A stretch of DNA of 64,000 bases. Origin: Pseudoroseicyclus_A sp041714655. GTDB lineage: Bacteria > Pseudomonadota > Alphaproteobacteria > Rhodobacterales > Rhodobacteraceae. The stretch is taken from positions 2,728,001 to 2,792,000 of the forward strand of contig NZ_CP168219.1 in the NCBI RefSeq assembly GCF_041714655.1. Reading direction: 5' to 3'. The notes beneath the pieces were generated by a model that was not told where the DNA came from, searched no databases, and saw nothing but the letters and a program-made list of their open reading frames with translations. Of this stretch, positions 16,792-27,044 are shown in pieces (the first letter of the stretch is position 1; each line of letters opens with the position of its first letter). A program made the translations under genes and the position numbers.

Positions 16792-17931
16792 GTGATCACC
16801 AAATCCACGCGCTTCGCGCGGGGCGTCGCCGCGATTGTGGCGCTCACGCTCCTGGCCACCTGCGGCCTGCCGCGCTCTGGCCCCAACCGCAACGAGATCT
16901 ACGCCGGATCGGTGCTGCGCGAGGGCGACAGCTTCATCCTGATGGTCGATGATCGCATCAACCTGATCGCCGGCGTCTCGCCGGCGCTCGGCTTCACCGA
17001 GAGTTTCGTCAATGCCGGGATCCTCGGCTCCGACACGATCCAGCCGGGCGACGTGCTCGGCCTGACGATCTGGGAGAATGTCGACGACGGTCTGATGGTG
17101 CCGACCGGGCAGAACGCCACGGTGCTCGACGAGGTGCAGGTCGACGGCGCCGGCTTCATCTTCGTGCCCTATGCGGGCCGCATCCGCGCCGCCGGCAACA
17201 CGCCGGAGGCGATCCGCCGCATCATCTCCGAACAGCTCGAAGAGCAGACGCCGGACCCGCAGGTGCAGGTGCGCCGGCTGGCCGGGGACGGCTCGACGGT
17301 CTCGGTCGTCGGCGCCGTCGGCGCCCAGGGCGTCTATCCGATCGAACGGCCGACCCGCACGCTGGCCGCCATGCTGGCCGAGGCCGGCGGCGTCACCATC
17401 GAACCCGAGATCGCCCTCGTCACCGTCGTGCGCGGCGGCCAGCGCGCGACGGCCTGGTTCACCGACATCTACGACTACCCGCAGAACGACATCCCGCTCC
17501 GCGCCGGCGATCGCATCGTCGTGGAGGAGGACACCCGCTCCTTCACCGCGCTCGGCGCCACCGGCCGGCAGGATCTGGTGCCCTTCACCTCCAAGACGAT
17601 CAGCGCCATCGAGGCCATCGCCCAGGTCGGCGGCCTGTCCTCGGCCGCGGCCGACCCGACGGGTGTCTTCATCTTCCGCAACGAGCCGGAGGAGATCGCC
17701 CGCCAGCTCACCGGGGTGAACACGCTCACCGGCACGCAGCGCGTCGTCTATGTCCTTGATCTGACGCGGCCGAACGGGCTGTTCTTTGCCCGCGACTTCG
17801 CGGTGCGCGACGAGGATACGGTCTATGTGACCGAGGCGCCCTTCTCGCAGTTCAGCAAGGTGATCGCCTCGATCACCGGCACGCTGGCCTCGGTGGACGC
17901 CATCAATTCCGTCGCCAGCAGCTTCGAGTGA
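16792..17931 (+). CDS. Wza/KpsD-family polysaccharide export outer-membrane lipoprotein
   Basis: The 379-residue product starts with GTG and a lipoprotein-like signal (LLATC, lipid cysteine C24; threonine at -1 is unusual). A polysaccharide-export domain follows (DTIQPGDVLGLTIWENVDDG through VPYAGRIRAAGNTPEAIR), then SLBB-type ligand-binding domains (VSVVGAVGAQGVYPIERPT). Such proteins form the outer-membrane channel for capsular polysaccharide. It sits between kpsS-like and kpsC genes, which supports an export role. No inner-membrane transporter genes accompany it in this window. Confidence 0.9.
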   Translation: MITKSTRFARGVAAIVALTLLATCGLPRSGPNRNEIYAGSVLREGDSFILMVDDRINLIAGVSPALGFTESFVNAGILGSDTIQPGDVLGLTIWENVDDGLMVPTGQNATVLDEVQVDGAGFIFVPYAGRIRAAGNTPEAIRRIISEQLEEQTPDPQVQVRRLAGDGSTVSVVGAVGAQGVYPIERPTRTLAAMLAEAGGVTIEPEIALVTVVRGGQRATAWFTDIYDYPQNDIPLRAGDRIVVEEDTRSFTALGATGRQDLVPFTSKTISAIEAIAQVGGLSSAAADPTGVFIFRNEPEEIARQLTGVNTLTGTQRVVYVLDLTRPNGLFFARDFAVRDEDTVYVTEAPFSQFSKVIASITGTLASVDAINSVASSFE

Positions 17932-19922
17932 GCCAAGGCATGGGCGCCGCGGGGGAGACCTCGCGGCGCCTTTTCGTCTTCAACGGCGGCTTCCTCAACC
18001 GGCGCATCCGGCGCATCCTCGCCCTCTCCGGCTATGACGTTTCGCTGGGGGTGCCGTCCGAGGGCGACCTCGTGGGCCTCTGGGGCGCCTCCCCCACCGC
18101 CTGGCGCGGCGAGCGGGTGGCGGCGCGGCGCGGCGCGAAGCTGGTGCGGGTAGAGGATGCGTTCCTTCGCTCCCTCCGCCCCGGGCGGAGCGGCGAGCCG
18201 CCCATGGGGCTCCTGATCGACGAGACGGGCCTGCATTTTGACGGGCGGCGGGCCTCGGATCTCGAGACGCTCCTCGCCACAAACCCGCTCGACGATCATG
18301 CCCTTTTGCAACGCGCCAAGGCGGCCATCGCCCGGATCCGCGCGCTCCATCTGTCGAAATACAACTTGCACGATACCGTGCTCCCCCCGCCGGAGCCCGG
18401 CTATGTGCTGGTGATCGACCAGACGGCGGGGGATGCCTCGCTCCTCGGCGCCGGCCGCAACACCTTTCTCGAGATGCTGACGGAGGCGCGGCTGGCCCAT
18501 CCCGGCGCCCGCATCCTCCTCAAGACCCATCCCGAGACGCGCGCCGGCCATCGCCCCGGCCATTTCCGCGCCGACGATCCGGGCGAGCTCTACGACGCGC
18601 CGGTCTCGCCCCATGCGCTTCTCGAGGGGGCCATCGCGGTCTATACCTTCTCCTCCCAGCTCGGCTTCGAGGCGATCCTCGCCGGCCACCGGCCCCATGT
18701 CTTCGGCCAGCCCTTCTATGCCGGCTGGGGGCTGACGGAGGATCGCGCCGACCTGCCCCGCCGCCAGCGGCGCCTCACCCCGGCGCAGCTCTTCGCCGCT
18801 GCCATGATCCTCGCGCCCCGCTGGTATTGCCCCTATCGCGACCGCCTCGCCTCGCTGGAGGAGGTCATCGACACGCTGGAGGCCGAGACCCGCGCCCATC
18901 GCGAGGACCACCCGGGCTACGTCGCCACGAACATTCGCCTCTGGAAGCGCCGCCCCCTCGCCGGCTTCCTGCAAGGCCCGCTCCGCTTCGCCGACCCAGC
19001 CGAGACGGCCGCGCGGCTGGCGGAAGAGAGCGGCCGCCGCCTTCTCTCCTGGGCCGGGCGCGAGGTGCCGGGCGCGGTGCAGATCGAGGACGGGTTCCTC
19101 CGCTCGCGCGGGCTCGGGGCGGAGCTGGTGCCGCCCCTCTCCCTCGCCCTCGACGACCTCGGCATCTACTACGATCCGCGCACCGAAAGCCGCCTCGAGC
19201 GCCTCATCGCCCAGAGCGAGGATCTGCCCGCCACGGCCCGGGCCCGGGCCGAGGCGCTGGTGACGCGCCTGACAGAGGCGGGGATCACCAAGTACAACCT
19301 CGGCGGCGCCGGCCTGCCGGAGGGGCTGCCCCATGGCCGCCGCATCCTCGTGCCCGGCCAGGTGGAGGACGATGCCTCCATCCGCCTCGGCGCCGGCGAG
19401 GTGCGCACCAACCGCGCCCTGATCGCCGCCGCCCGCGCCGCCAATCCCGGGGCGCTCATCCTCTACAAGCCGCATCCCGACGTCGAGGCCGGGCTCCGCC
19501 CCGGCGCCGTGCCCGATGCCGCCGAGCTCGCCGATGCGGTGCTGACCAAGGCCGACCCCGTGGCCCTCCTCCGCGAGGTGGACGAGGTCTGGACGATCAC
19601 CTCCACCCTCGGCTTCGAGGCGCTCCTCCGCGAAATCCCGGTCACCACCCTCGGCCAGCCCTTCTACGCCGGCTGGGGCCTGACGAATGACCTCGGCGCC
19701 CCCCTCCCCCGCCGCTCGGCCCGCCCCGATGTCATCGCCCTCGCCCATGCGGCGCTCATCGCCTATCCGCGCTACATGGATCCGGTGACGCGCCGCCCCT
19801 GCCCGCCCGAGGTCGCGCTCGAGCGCCTCGCCACCGGCACCATCCCGCATCCCGGCGCCGCCAACCGGCTCCTCGCCAAGGCCCAGGGCCTCCTCGCCAG
19901 CCGCGCCCATCTCTGGCGCTGA
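17928..19922 (+). CDS. kpsC: KpsC-like double capsule Kdo-transferase
   Basis: The 664-residue product carries two capsule-synthesis modules (about 10-310 and 330-650). Each has the same landmarks, including EDAFLRS / EDGFLRS, KYNL and GQPFYAGWGLT. KpsC-type enzymes alternate beta-2,4 and beta-2,7 Kdo transfer, one activity per module, to build the poly-Kdo linker on which capsule is assembled. The GTG at 17928 overlaps the exporter stop; an ATG at 17940 is an equally likely start. Confidence 0.92.
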   Translation: MSQGMGAAGETSRRLFVFNGGFLNRRIRRILALSGYDVSLGVPSEGDLVGLWGASPTAWRGERVAARRGAKLVRVEDAFLRSLRPGRSGEPPMGLLIDETGLHFDGRRASDLETLLATNPLDDHALLQRAKAAIARIRALHLSKYNLHDTVLPPPEPGYVLVIDQTAGDASLLGAGRNTFLEMLTEARLAHPGARILLKTHPETRAGHRPGHFRADDPGELYDAPVSPHALLEGAIAVYTFSSQLGFEAILAGHRPHVFGQPFYAGWGLTEDRADLPRRQRRLTPAQLFAAAMILAPRWYCPYRDRLASLEEVIDTLEAETRAHREDHPGYVATNIRLWKRRPLAGFLQGPLRFADPAETAARLAEESGRRLLSWAGREVPGAVQIEDGFLRSRGLGAELVPPLSLALDDLGIYYDPRTESRLERLIAQSEDLPATARARAEALVTRLTEAGITKYNLGGAGLPEGLPHGRRILVPGQVEDDASIRLGAGEVRTNRALIAAARAANPGALILYKPHPDVEAGLRPGAVPDAAELADAVLTKADPVALLREVDEVWTITSTLGFEALLREIPVTTLGQPFYAGWGLTNDLGAPLPRRSARPDVIALAHAALIAYPRYMDPVTRRPCPPEVALERLATGTIPHPGAANRLLAKAQGLLASRAHLWR

Positions 19923-19939
19923 GCCTCTCTCGCTTTTCT

Positions 19940-19992
19940 GCAAATACCCGCGGGGGGAGTCGCCGTTCAGGCGACGGGGGGCAGAGCCCCCC
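19940..19992 (-). repeat. Recurring intergenic 3'-end repeat (variant copy)
   Basis: Reading the minus strand, a G/C hairpin (GGGGGG-CTCTG-CCCCCC at 19976-19992) is followed by a GGGTATTTGCA segment near 19940-19950. The same two-part design occurs at 29098-29140, 33195-33240 and 53758-53801. It lies between the converging kpsC and ribD genes and overlaps the last codons of ribD, so the end of RibD is repeat-encoded. A second hairpin (GTCGCC / GGCGAC) lies at 19959-19975. Confidence 0.6.
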
Positions 19993-21094
19993 TCCTCCAG
20001 ACGCTCATCACATCCCCGCCGACGGCCCGCAGCTCCGCCAGCTCCAGCCGCGGCGCCTCCGCCAGCGCGCCGAGGCCCATGGCGGCGAGCGCCGGCGTGC
20101 CCTCCGCCCCGATGCCGGTGCCGGCGGTGAAGAGCACCAGCTCATCCACAAGCCCGCCCGCGAGGAGGGAGGCCGCGAGCCCGCCGCCGCCCTCACAGAA
20201 GACCCGCGTGATGCCCCGCGCCGCCAGCGCGGCCAGCGCCCCGGCCGGGTCGATCTGCTGGGCAGCGACCGGCGCCTCGATCAGCTCGGCGCCGAGCGCC
20301 TCCCACGGCGCGCCCGCCTCGGGGCCGAGCCCGGCGCCATGGACGAGCCAGAGCGGCACCTCGCGCGCCGTCCGCGCCAGGTAGCTCTCCGCCGGCAGGT
20401 CGAGCCGGCGGGAGAGGACGACGCGCACCGGCGCCCGCCGCGCGCCCATGCCGCGGAGCGTCAAGTTCGGATCGTCCGCCCGCGCCGTGCCGCCGCCGAC
20501 CATCACCGCGTCATGGGAGGCGCGCATCCCCTGCACCGCCGCCCGCGCCGCCGGGCCGGTGATCCACTGGCTCTCCCCCGTCGCCGTGGCGATGCGCCCG
20601 TCGAGGCTGGCGGCGAGCTTCAGCGTCAGCCAGGGGCGCCCGGTGGTGAAGCGGGTGAGGAAGCCGGCGAGGTCGCGCTCGGCCTCGGTACGGAGCACGC
20701 CTTCCGTCACCTCCACCCCGGCCGACCTCAGGATCGCCACCCCCTTGCCGGCCACCCGCGGGTCGCGGTCGGGCGCGGCGATGACCACGCGGGCGACCCC
20801 CGCCGCCACCAGCGCCTCGGCGCAGGGCGGCGTCTGGCCGTGGTGGGCGCAAGGTTCGAGCGTGACATAGGCCGTGGCGCCGCGCGCCGCCTCTCCGGCG
20901 GCGGTCAGGGCAGCGACCTCCGCATGGGGCCGCCCGCCCGGCGCCGTCCAGCCACGGGAGAGGACGCGGCCGTCCTTCACCAGCACGCAGCCGACGGCGG
21001 GGTTGGGCCAGGCCTGCCCCATGCTCCGCCGGCCTATAGCCAGCGCATGGGCCATGTGGCGGCGGTCAGCCTCGGCGCCCGCGGCGGGTGTCAC
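19967..21094 (-). CDS. ribD: Bifunctional riboflavin biosynthesis deaminase/reductase RibD
   Basis: The 375-residue enzyme has an N-terminal zinc deaminase domain (HAEV, and PCAHHGQTPPC supplying the zinc cysteines) and a C-terminal RibD reductase domain (from about residue 155, with SLDGRIATATGESQWITG). It catalyses two successive steps from the GTP-derived pyrimidine in riboflavin synthesis. The GTG start at 21094 overlaps the nrdR stop. The pairing nrdR-ribD is common in proteobacteria. The last residues (GALPPVA) are encoded by an intergenic repeat. Confidence 0.96.
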   Translation of the reverse strand: MTPAAGAEADRRHMAHALAIGRRSMGQAWPNPAVGCVLVKDGRVLSRGWTAPGGRPHAEVAALTAAGEAARGATAYVTLEPCAHHGQTPPCAEALVAAGVARVVIAAPDRDPRVAGKGVAILRSAGVEVTEGVLRTEAERDLAGFLTRFTTGRPWLTLKLAASLDGRIATATGESQWITGPAARAAVQGMRASHDAVMVGGGTARADDPNLTLRGMGARRAPVRVVLSRRLDLPAESYLARTAREVPLWLVHGAGLGPEAGAPWEALGAELIEAPVAAQQIDPAGALAALAARGITRVFCEGGGGLAASLLAGGLVDELVLFTAGTGIGAEGTPALAAMGLGALAEAPRLELAELRAVGGDVMSVWRRGALPPVA

Positions 21095-21558
21095 TCGTCC
21101 GACGGAGCCTTGGGGCGCAGCTCGGCGACGAATTTGTCGAAATCGTCGGGATCCTGGAAGTTCTTGTAAACGCTGGCAAAGCGCACATAGGCGACCGTGT
21201 CGATCCGGTGCAGCGTCTCCATGACGATCTCGCCGATCACCTTGGAGGGGATGTCCGTCTCGCCCATGCTTTCGAGCCGCCGCACGATGCCGGAGATGAT
21301 CTGGTCGATCCGCTCCGGCTCGATCGGCCGCTTCTGCATGGCGATGCGGATGGAGCGCTCGAGCTTGTCGCGGTCGAAGTCCTCGCGGCGGCCGGAGGTC
21401 TTGATGACGACGAGGTCGCGGAGCTGCACCCGCTCATAGGTGGTGAACCGCCCGCCGCAGGCCGGGCAGAACCGCCGGCGGCGGATGGCCACATGGTCCT
21501 CCGCCGGGCGAGAATCCTTCACCTGGGTGTCGACATTTCCGCAAAACGGGCAGCGCAT
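21091..21558 (-). CDS. nrdR: Transcriptional repressor NrdR
   Basis: The 155-residue product starts MRCPFCGNVDTQVKDSR, the zinc ribbon of NrdR (CPFC and CPAC pairs), followed by the ATP-cone domain (VVIKTSGRREDFDRDKLERS). NrdR senses ATP/dATP and represses ribonucleotide reductase genes. It overlaps ribD by 4 nt. Confidence 0.98.
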   Translation of the reverse strand: MRCPFCGNVDTQVKDSRPAEDHVAIRRRRFCPACGGRFTTYERVQLRDLVVIKTSGRREDFDRDKLERSIRIAMQKRPIEPERIDQIISGIVRRLESMGETDIPSKVIGEIVMETLHRIDTVAYVRFASVYKNFQDPDDFDKFVAELRPKAPSDE

Positions 21559-21694
21559 GCTTCGCCTCTCTGACGCCGCTTGGGGCGCCCCTCATTCGTC
21601 CCACTGGCACTATAGGGGCCTTGGCAGGGGTTGGGTAGGGGCGAATTGGCGCCGCAAGATAGAGGGCGACACCAGACACTCCCGCGCTCTCGGC

Positions 21695-22111
21695 TTAGCG
21701 CAGCATCGCCACCACCTCGCGCCGGTGCGGGCGGCGGCGGTGCTCGAAGAGGTAGATCCCCTGCCATGTGCCGAGCGCCATGCAGCCCCCCAACACGGGG
21801 ACAGACAGGCTCACCGGCAGGATCGCGGCCTTGATATGGGCCGGCATGTCGTCCGGCCCCTCATAGGTATGGGTCAGGTAGGACATGGACGGATCGTCGG
21901 AGGGCGGCACCAGCTTGCCGAGCCAGACAGACAGGTCTGTCTGCACCTCCGGATCGGCATTTTCCTGGATCAGGAGCGAGCAGGAGGTGTGGCGGACGAA
22001 GAGGGTGAGCACGCCCTCTCCCCCCTCGGCCCGCGCGACCCAGCGGGCCACCTCATCCGTGAACTCATAAAGGCCGGGGCCGGAGGTGGCGATGGTGAAG
22101 GTCTCGTGCAT
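21695..22111 (-). CDS. yjbQ: YjbQ-family protein (UPF0047, thiamine-phosphate-synthase-like)
   Basis: The 138-residue product has the UPF0047 signature: VRHTSCSLLIQENADPEVQ and the closing GTWQGIYLFEHR. Family members show weak thiamine phosphate synthase activity; their physiological role is unclear. The ATG at 22111 begins MHETFTIATSGPG, as in homologues. It is divergent from the sulfotransferase gene. Confidence 0.93.
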   Translation of the reverse strand: MHETFTIATSGPGLYEFTDEVARWVARAEGGEGVLTLFVRHTSCSLLIQENADPEVQTDLSVWLGKLVPPSDDPSMSYLTHTYEGPDDMPAHIKAAILPVSLSVPVLGGCMALGTWQGIYLFEHRRRPHRREVVAMLR

Positions 22112-22138
22112 GGGCCGAGCCTCACCCGCGGGCGGCCG

Positions 22139-22193
22139 GCTTGCAAGGGGCGGGCTTGCAAGGGCCCGGCGTGCAAGGGGCAGACTTGAAAGC
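22139..22193 (+). repeat. Short tandem repeat, 15-bp unit, about 3.5 copies
   Basis: Units begin at 22139, 22154, 22169 and 22184 and read GCTTGCAAGGGGCGG, GCTTGCAAGGGCCCG, GCGTGCAAGGGGCAG and a decayed ACTTGAAAG. The array lies in the divergent gap between yjbQ and the sulfotransferase gene, ending 43 bp before the latter's start, so it overlaps the likely promoter zone. Confidence 0.8.
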
Positions 22194-22235
22194 CTCCCGC
22201 CGGCATGGTCTGGCTCGGGGCAAAGGGGAGATGAT

Positions 22236-23813
22236 ATGGCACTCCGGCCAGCGGCAGCACCAATCGGCCAGCGCATCACCGCGGCGATCCGCGCCGGGCG
22301 GGGGCGCGAGGCGGCGGGGCTGATCGAGGCGGCGCTGCGCCAGCGGCCGAAGGATGCGGCGCTCCTGCTGACCCTCGCCCAGGTGCACAACCGGCTGACC
22401 CGCGAGCCCGGCGCCGCCCGTGCCGCCGCCGAGAAGGCGGTGAAGGCGGCCCCCTCCTCCGCCCGGGCGCGGCTGGAGGCGGCGGAGGCGGCGGCGCTCC
22501 TGCAGGACTTCCCGGCGGCCGAGGCCCATCTCTCCCGCGCCCGCGCGCTCGCCCCGAAGGAGGCCGATGTCCATTACGTCGCCGCCGCGCTCGCCGAGCG
22601 CATGGGGCAGAGCGAGGCGGCGCTCGCGGCGGCGGAGGAGGCGCTCCGCCTCGCGCCCGGCCACCTGCCCGCCCGGCTGCAGATCGCCACGAGCCTGCGC
22701 AATGCGGGGCGGTTGGAGGAGGCGGCGGCCGCCTGCCACGCTCTCTTCACGGACGCGCCCGACAATTCGCATCTCTACGGCATCTGGGCCCGCACGGGCC
22801 GCATCGCCGAGGACGACCCGCTCTACCTGCATCTGAGGGACAGCCTCGTCCCCCGCCTCCGCAAAGCCGGCGGCCCGGCCCTCTCCGCGCCGCTCGCCGC
22901 GCTCGCCAAGGCGCGGGACGATCAGGGCGCGCATGAGGAGGCGCTGGCGCTCCATGCCGAGGCGAAGGCGGCCGAGGGGCTCACCTACGACGCCGCCGCC
23001 TATGAGGCCTTCGTCGATGCCCTCACCGCCGCGCCGCCCGGCGCCCCGGTCGGGCCCGAAGGCCCGGCGCCGGTGCTGATCACCGGCCTGCCCCGCTCCG
23101 GCTCGACGCTGCTCGAACAGATGCTCGCCCGGCATCCGGCGCTCTCGGCGGCGGGCGAATCCGAGGCACTGGCGCTGATGGTCAAGGGCGAGGGCGTGGC
23201 GCTCCGCGACGGGCCGGCGCTCGCGGCGCTGACCTCCGGCCTCGGCCACGGACAGGCGGCGCGGCTGGCGAAGGGCTATCAGGCGATCGTGGCGCGAAGC
23301 GCCGGGGAGGGGCGCGCCATCGACAAGAGGCTCCACAATTTCGAGCTGATCGGGCTCTTCTCGCGGCTCTTCCCGGAGGGGCGCGTCCTTGCCATGCGGC
23401 GCGATCCGCTCGACATGCTCACCTCCTGCTACCTGCAGCCGCTCGGCCCCTTCCACAGCTACACGCGCAGCCTTGAGGGGCTGGCCGCCCACTACCTCGC
23501 CCATCGCCGGCTGATGGCGCATTGGCAGGCGGCGCTGCCGGGGCGCATCCACGAGGTGAGCTACGAGGCGCTGGTGACGGGCCCCGAGCCGGTCCTTCGC
23601 GAGGTGCTCGGCTTTCTCGGGCTGGACTGGGAGCCCGCCTGCCTCGATCACCGCAGCGGCGGCTCGGTGCAGACGCTCTCCACCTGGCAGGTCCGCCAGC
23701 CGCTCGGGCCCGGGGCAATCGGCCGCTGGCGGCGCTACGGGGCAAGGCTGGAGCCGCTGAAGGCGGCGCTGGCGGAGGTCTATCCGGAGGGGTTCGGCGC
23801 GCCGGCCGTGTAG
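22236..23813 (+). CDS. TPR-repeat sulfotransferase
   Basis: The 525-residue product joins an N-terminal array of TPR-like helical repeats (about 10-240, Ala-rich) to a sulfotransferase domain (about 275-520). The PAPS-binding 5' loop is GLPRSGSTLLEQML (284-297), and a 3'-phosphate region follows around AMRRDPLDMLTSCY. Such proteins transfer sulfate from PAPS to carbohydrates or proteins; the acceptor is unknown. The ATG at 22236 follows AAGGGGAG closely. The capsule genes nearby make a polysaccharide acceptor conceivable, but nothing links them directly. Confidence 0.88.
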   Translation: MALRPAAAPIGQRITAAIRAGRGREAAGLIEAALRQRPKDAALLLTLAQVHNRLTREPGAARAAAEKAVKAAPSSARARLEAAEAAALLQDFPAAEAHLSRARALAPKEADVHYVAAALAERMGQSEAALAAAEEALRLAPGHLPARLQIATSLRNAGRLEEAAAACHALFTDAPDNSHLYGIWARTGRIAEDDPLYLHLRDSLVPRLRKAGGPALSAPLAALAKARDDQGAHEEALALHAEAKAAEGLTYDAAAYEAFVDALTAAPPGAPVGPEGPAPVLITGLPRSGSTLLEQMLARHPALSAAGESEALALMVKGEGVALRDGPALAALTSGLGHGQAARLAKGYQAIVARSAGEGRAIDKRLHNFELIGLFSRLFPEGRVLAMRRDPLDMLTSCYLQPLGPFHSYTRSLEGLAAHYLAHRRLMAHWQAALPGRIHEVSYEALVTGPEPVLREVLGFLGLDWEPACLDHRSGGSVQTLSTWQVRQPLGPGAIGRWRRYGARLEPLKAALAEVYPEGFGAPAV

Positions 23814-23846
23814 GGCGGGGGGCTTGGGCTTTCGGGGCGAAGGGGT

Positions 23847-23868
23847 GGCGGGCTGAAGCCCGCCCTAC
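23847..23868 (-). repeat. REP-like palindrome with GTAG foot
   Basis: On the minus strand it reads GTAG followed by GGCGGGCT-TC-AGCCCGCC, an 8-bp perfect stem. It matches the element at 5-26 and the C-to-T variants at 36.2-36.45 kb. A degenerate plus-strand GTAGGGCGG begins at 23810, so this may be a decayed inverted pair. It lies between two converging genes. Confidence 0.6.
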
Positions 23869-23882
23869 TCTCGCCCGGCCCT

Positions 23883-24587
23883 TCAGGAGGGCGGCGAGCC
23901 ACCCAGAAATCGCTTGAGCCGGCTGAACGCGGCCTCGCGCGGAGGCCGGAAGAGGGCGTTCCATGCGCTGTCGTTGCCGTGCCATGTCTCGCCCGGGGCG
24001 ACCGAGGCGTAGCGGATGGCGGGGGTCGAGGCCGGGACCGGGTCGCCCTCGGCCATCACGAAGAGCAGGTCGCTGACCGCCCTGGGGCGGCTGCGGGCGA
24101 GGGCCTCGCTTAGGGCACGGGATTCGGCGCGGATGAAGCCGGCGGGGTCGGTGTAGCCGACCAGCTCGTTCGGGCCGCGCAGGCGGACGAAGAGGATCGG
24201 CTCGGACGAAGCGAGAAGCGCGTGCCAACGGCGCTTGAGCTCGGCGATCCGGGGGGCGTTGGCCGCGATCATTCCGGCGAGACTGTCGGCGGACTTGGCC
24301 TCATGGACGAAGCGGATCTGCGTGGCCCTGTCGACGGGTATGCCGGCCGGGTGCAGATCGGTCGCCTCCTCCGTCAGCAAGCCGTCCACGCGGCCCTCGC
24401 AGGCGGCCAGCGCGCCGGCCTGGGGAGTGACGAACCAGTCGAGGAGCTGGGCCCCGTCCTCCCCCGTGATGCGACGAAGCTGGTGGGTGACCTGGCAATT
24501 GCAGCCGAGCGAGATGACATGGACGTAGCGGGAGAGGTCTATGGGGCGGGACAGATCGATGTGGCGGCTCCGGCCGAACAGCCTCAT
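23883..24587 (-). CDS. DUF1796-family putative papain-like cysteine peptidase
   Basis: The 234-residue product begins with ISLGCNCQVTHQLRR and QLLDWFVTPQ, the signature of DUF1796, a family annotated as putative cysteine peptidases with an uncertain role and often found near glycan or sulfotransferase genes. It follows the HlyU-like gene by 12 nt on the same strand and converges on the TPR-sulfotransferase. Function is not known. Confidence 0.7.
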   Translation of the reverse strand: MRLFGRSRHIDLSRPIDLSRYVHVISLGCNCQVTHQLRRITGEDGAQLLDWFVTPQAGALAACEGRVDGLLTEEATDLHPAGIPVDRATQIRFVHEAKSADSLAGMIAANAPRIAELKRRWHALLASSEPILFVRLRGPNELVGYTDPAGFIRAESRALSEALARSRPRAVSDLLFVMAEGDPVPASTPAIRYASVAPGETWHGNDSAWNALFRPPREAAFSRLKRFLGGSPPS

Positions 24588-24599
24588 CGCGGGGCGCCC

Positions 24600-24878
24600 T
24601 CAGTCGAAGATCCGGTCGCCCTGCTGGTCGATCATCAGCTTCGCCTTGCCGACCGCGGCCTCGGCGGCGGAGCTGTGATCGTCGAGCAGGTCGGCTCGGA
24701 CGAGCTTGTGGGTCTTCACCGCGCCGCCGATCTCCTTCTCGATCCGCGCCGCGATGCGATGCTTGCCGCCGTCGGGGATCGGCTCGGGGTAGATGGCGTA
24801 GCCCTTGTATTCCAACGGCTTGGCCTCTGGCCCCGAGGCACCGCCACCTCCACCGAAGAGCTTGCCGAAAAGCCCCAC
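24600..24878 (-). CDS. HlyU-family small protein
   Basis: The 92-residue product has a Gly-rich N-terminus and the HlyU domain: EYKGYAIYPEPIPDGGKHRI, then KAKLMIDQQGDRIFD. The family takes its name from a Vibrio hemolysin activator, but alphaproteobacterial members lack a helix-turn-helix and have no proven regulatory role. It starts with GTG at 24878, 1 nt after the rpoD stop, so it is probably translated from the rpoD transcript. Confidence 0.85.
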   Translation of the reverse strand: MGLFGKLFGGGGGASGPEAKPLEYKGYAIYPEPIPDGGKHRIAARIEKEIGGAVKTHKLVRADLLDDHSSAAEAAVGKAKLMIDQQGDRIFD

Positions 24879-24879
24879 C

Positions 24880-26880
<2,001 letters not shown>

Positions 26881-26907
26881 GGGGCGCTCCTCATTCAGGG
26901 CTCGAAC

Positions 26908-26965
26908 GAATCAGTGATTCGCCCTCAACCGATTCATCCGAATCAATCGCGCAGTCCGGCGATTC
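26908..26965. promoter_or_regulatory. Cluster of five GANTC (CcrM) sites upstream of rpoD
   Basis: GANTC occurs at 26908, 26916, 26931, 26940 and 26961. The first two form an inverted repeat, CGAATCA-G-TGATTCG (26907-26921), and the next two form GATTC-ATCC-GAATC. CcrM methylates GANTC in alphaproteobacteria, and its hemimethylated state affects some cell-cycle promoters. The cluster is 28-85 bp upstream of the rpoD start. Confidence 0.6.
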
Positions 26966-27044
26966 GCAACCGGCGTGCGTGAAAATCCAAAAACACTGCG
27001 GCCCGGCTGTGCCGGATCGCCCTCCCGAACCCCTCTACCGGGGT

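Noticed and set aside
17823..19943. Open frame of about 700 codons on the minus strand opposite kpsC
   Set aside because: A shadow of the two-module kpsC gene; the product is Gly/Ala/Arg-rich without recognisable domains.
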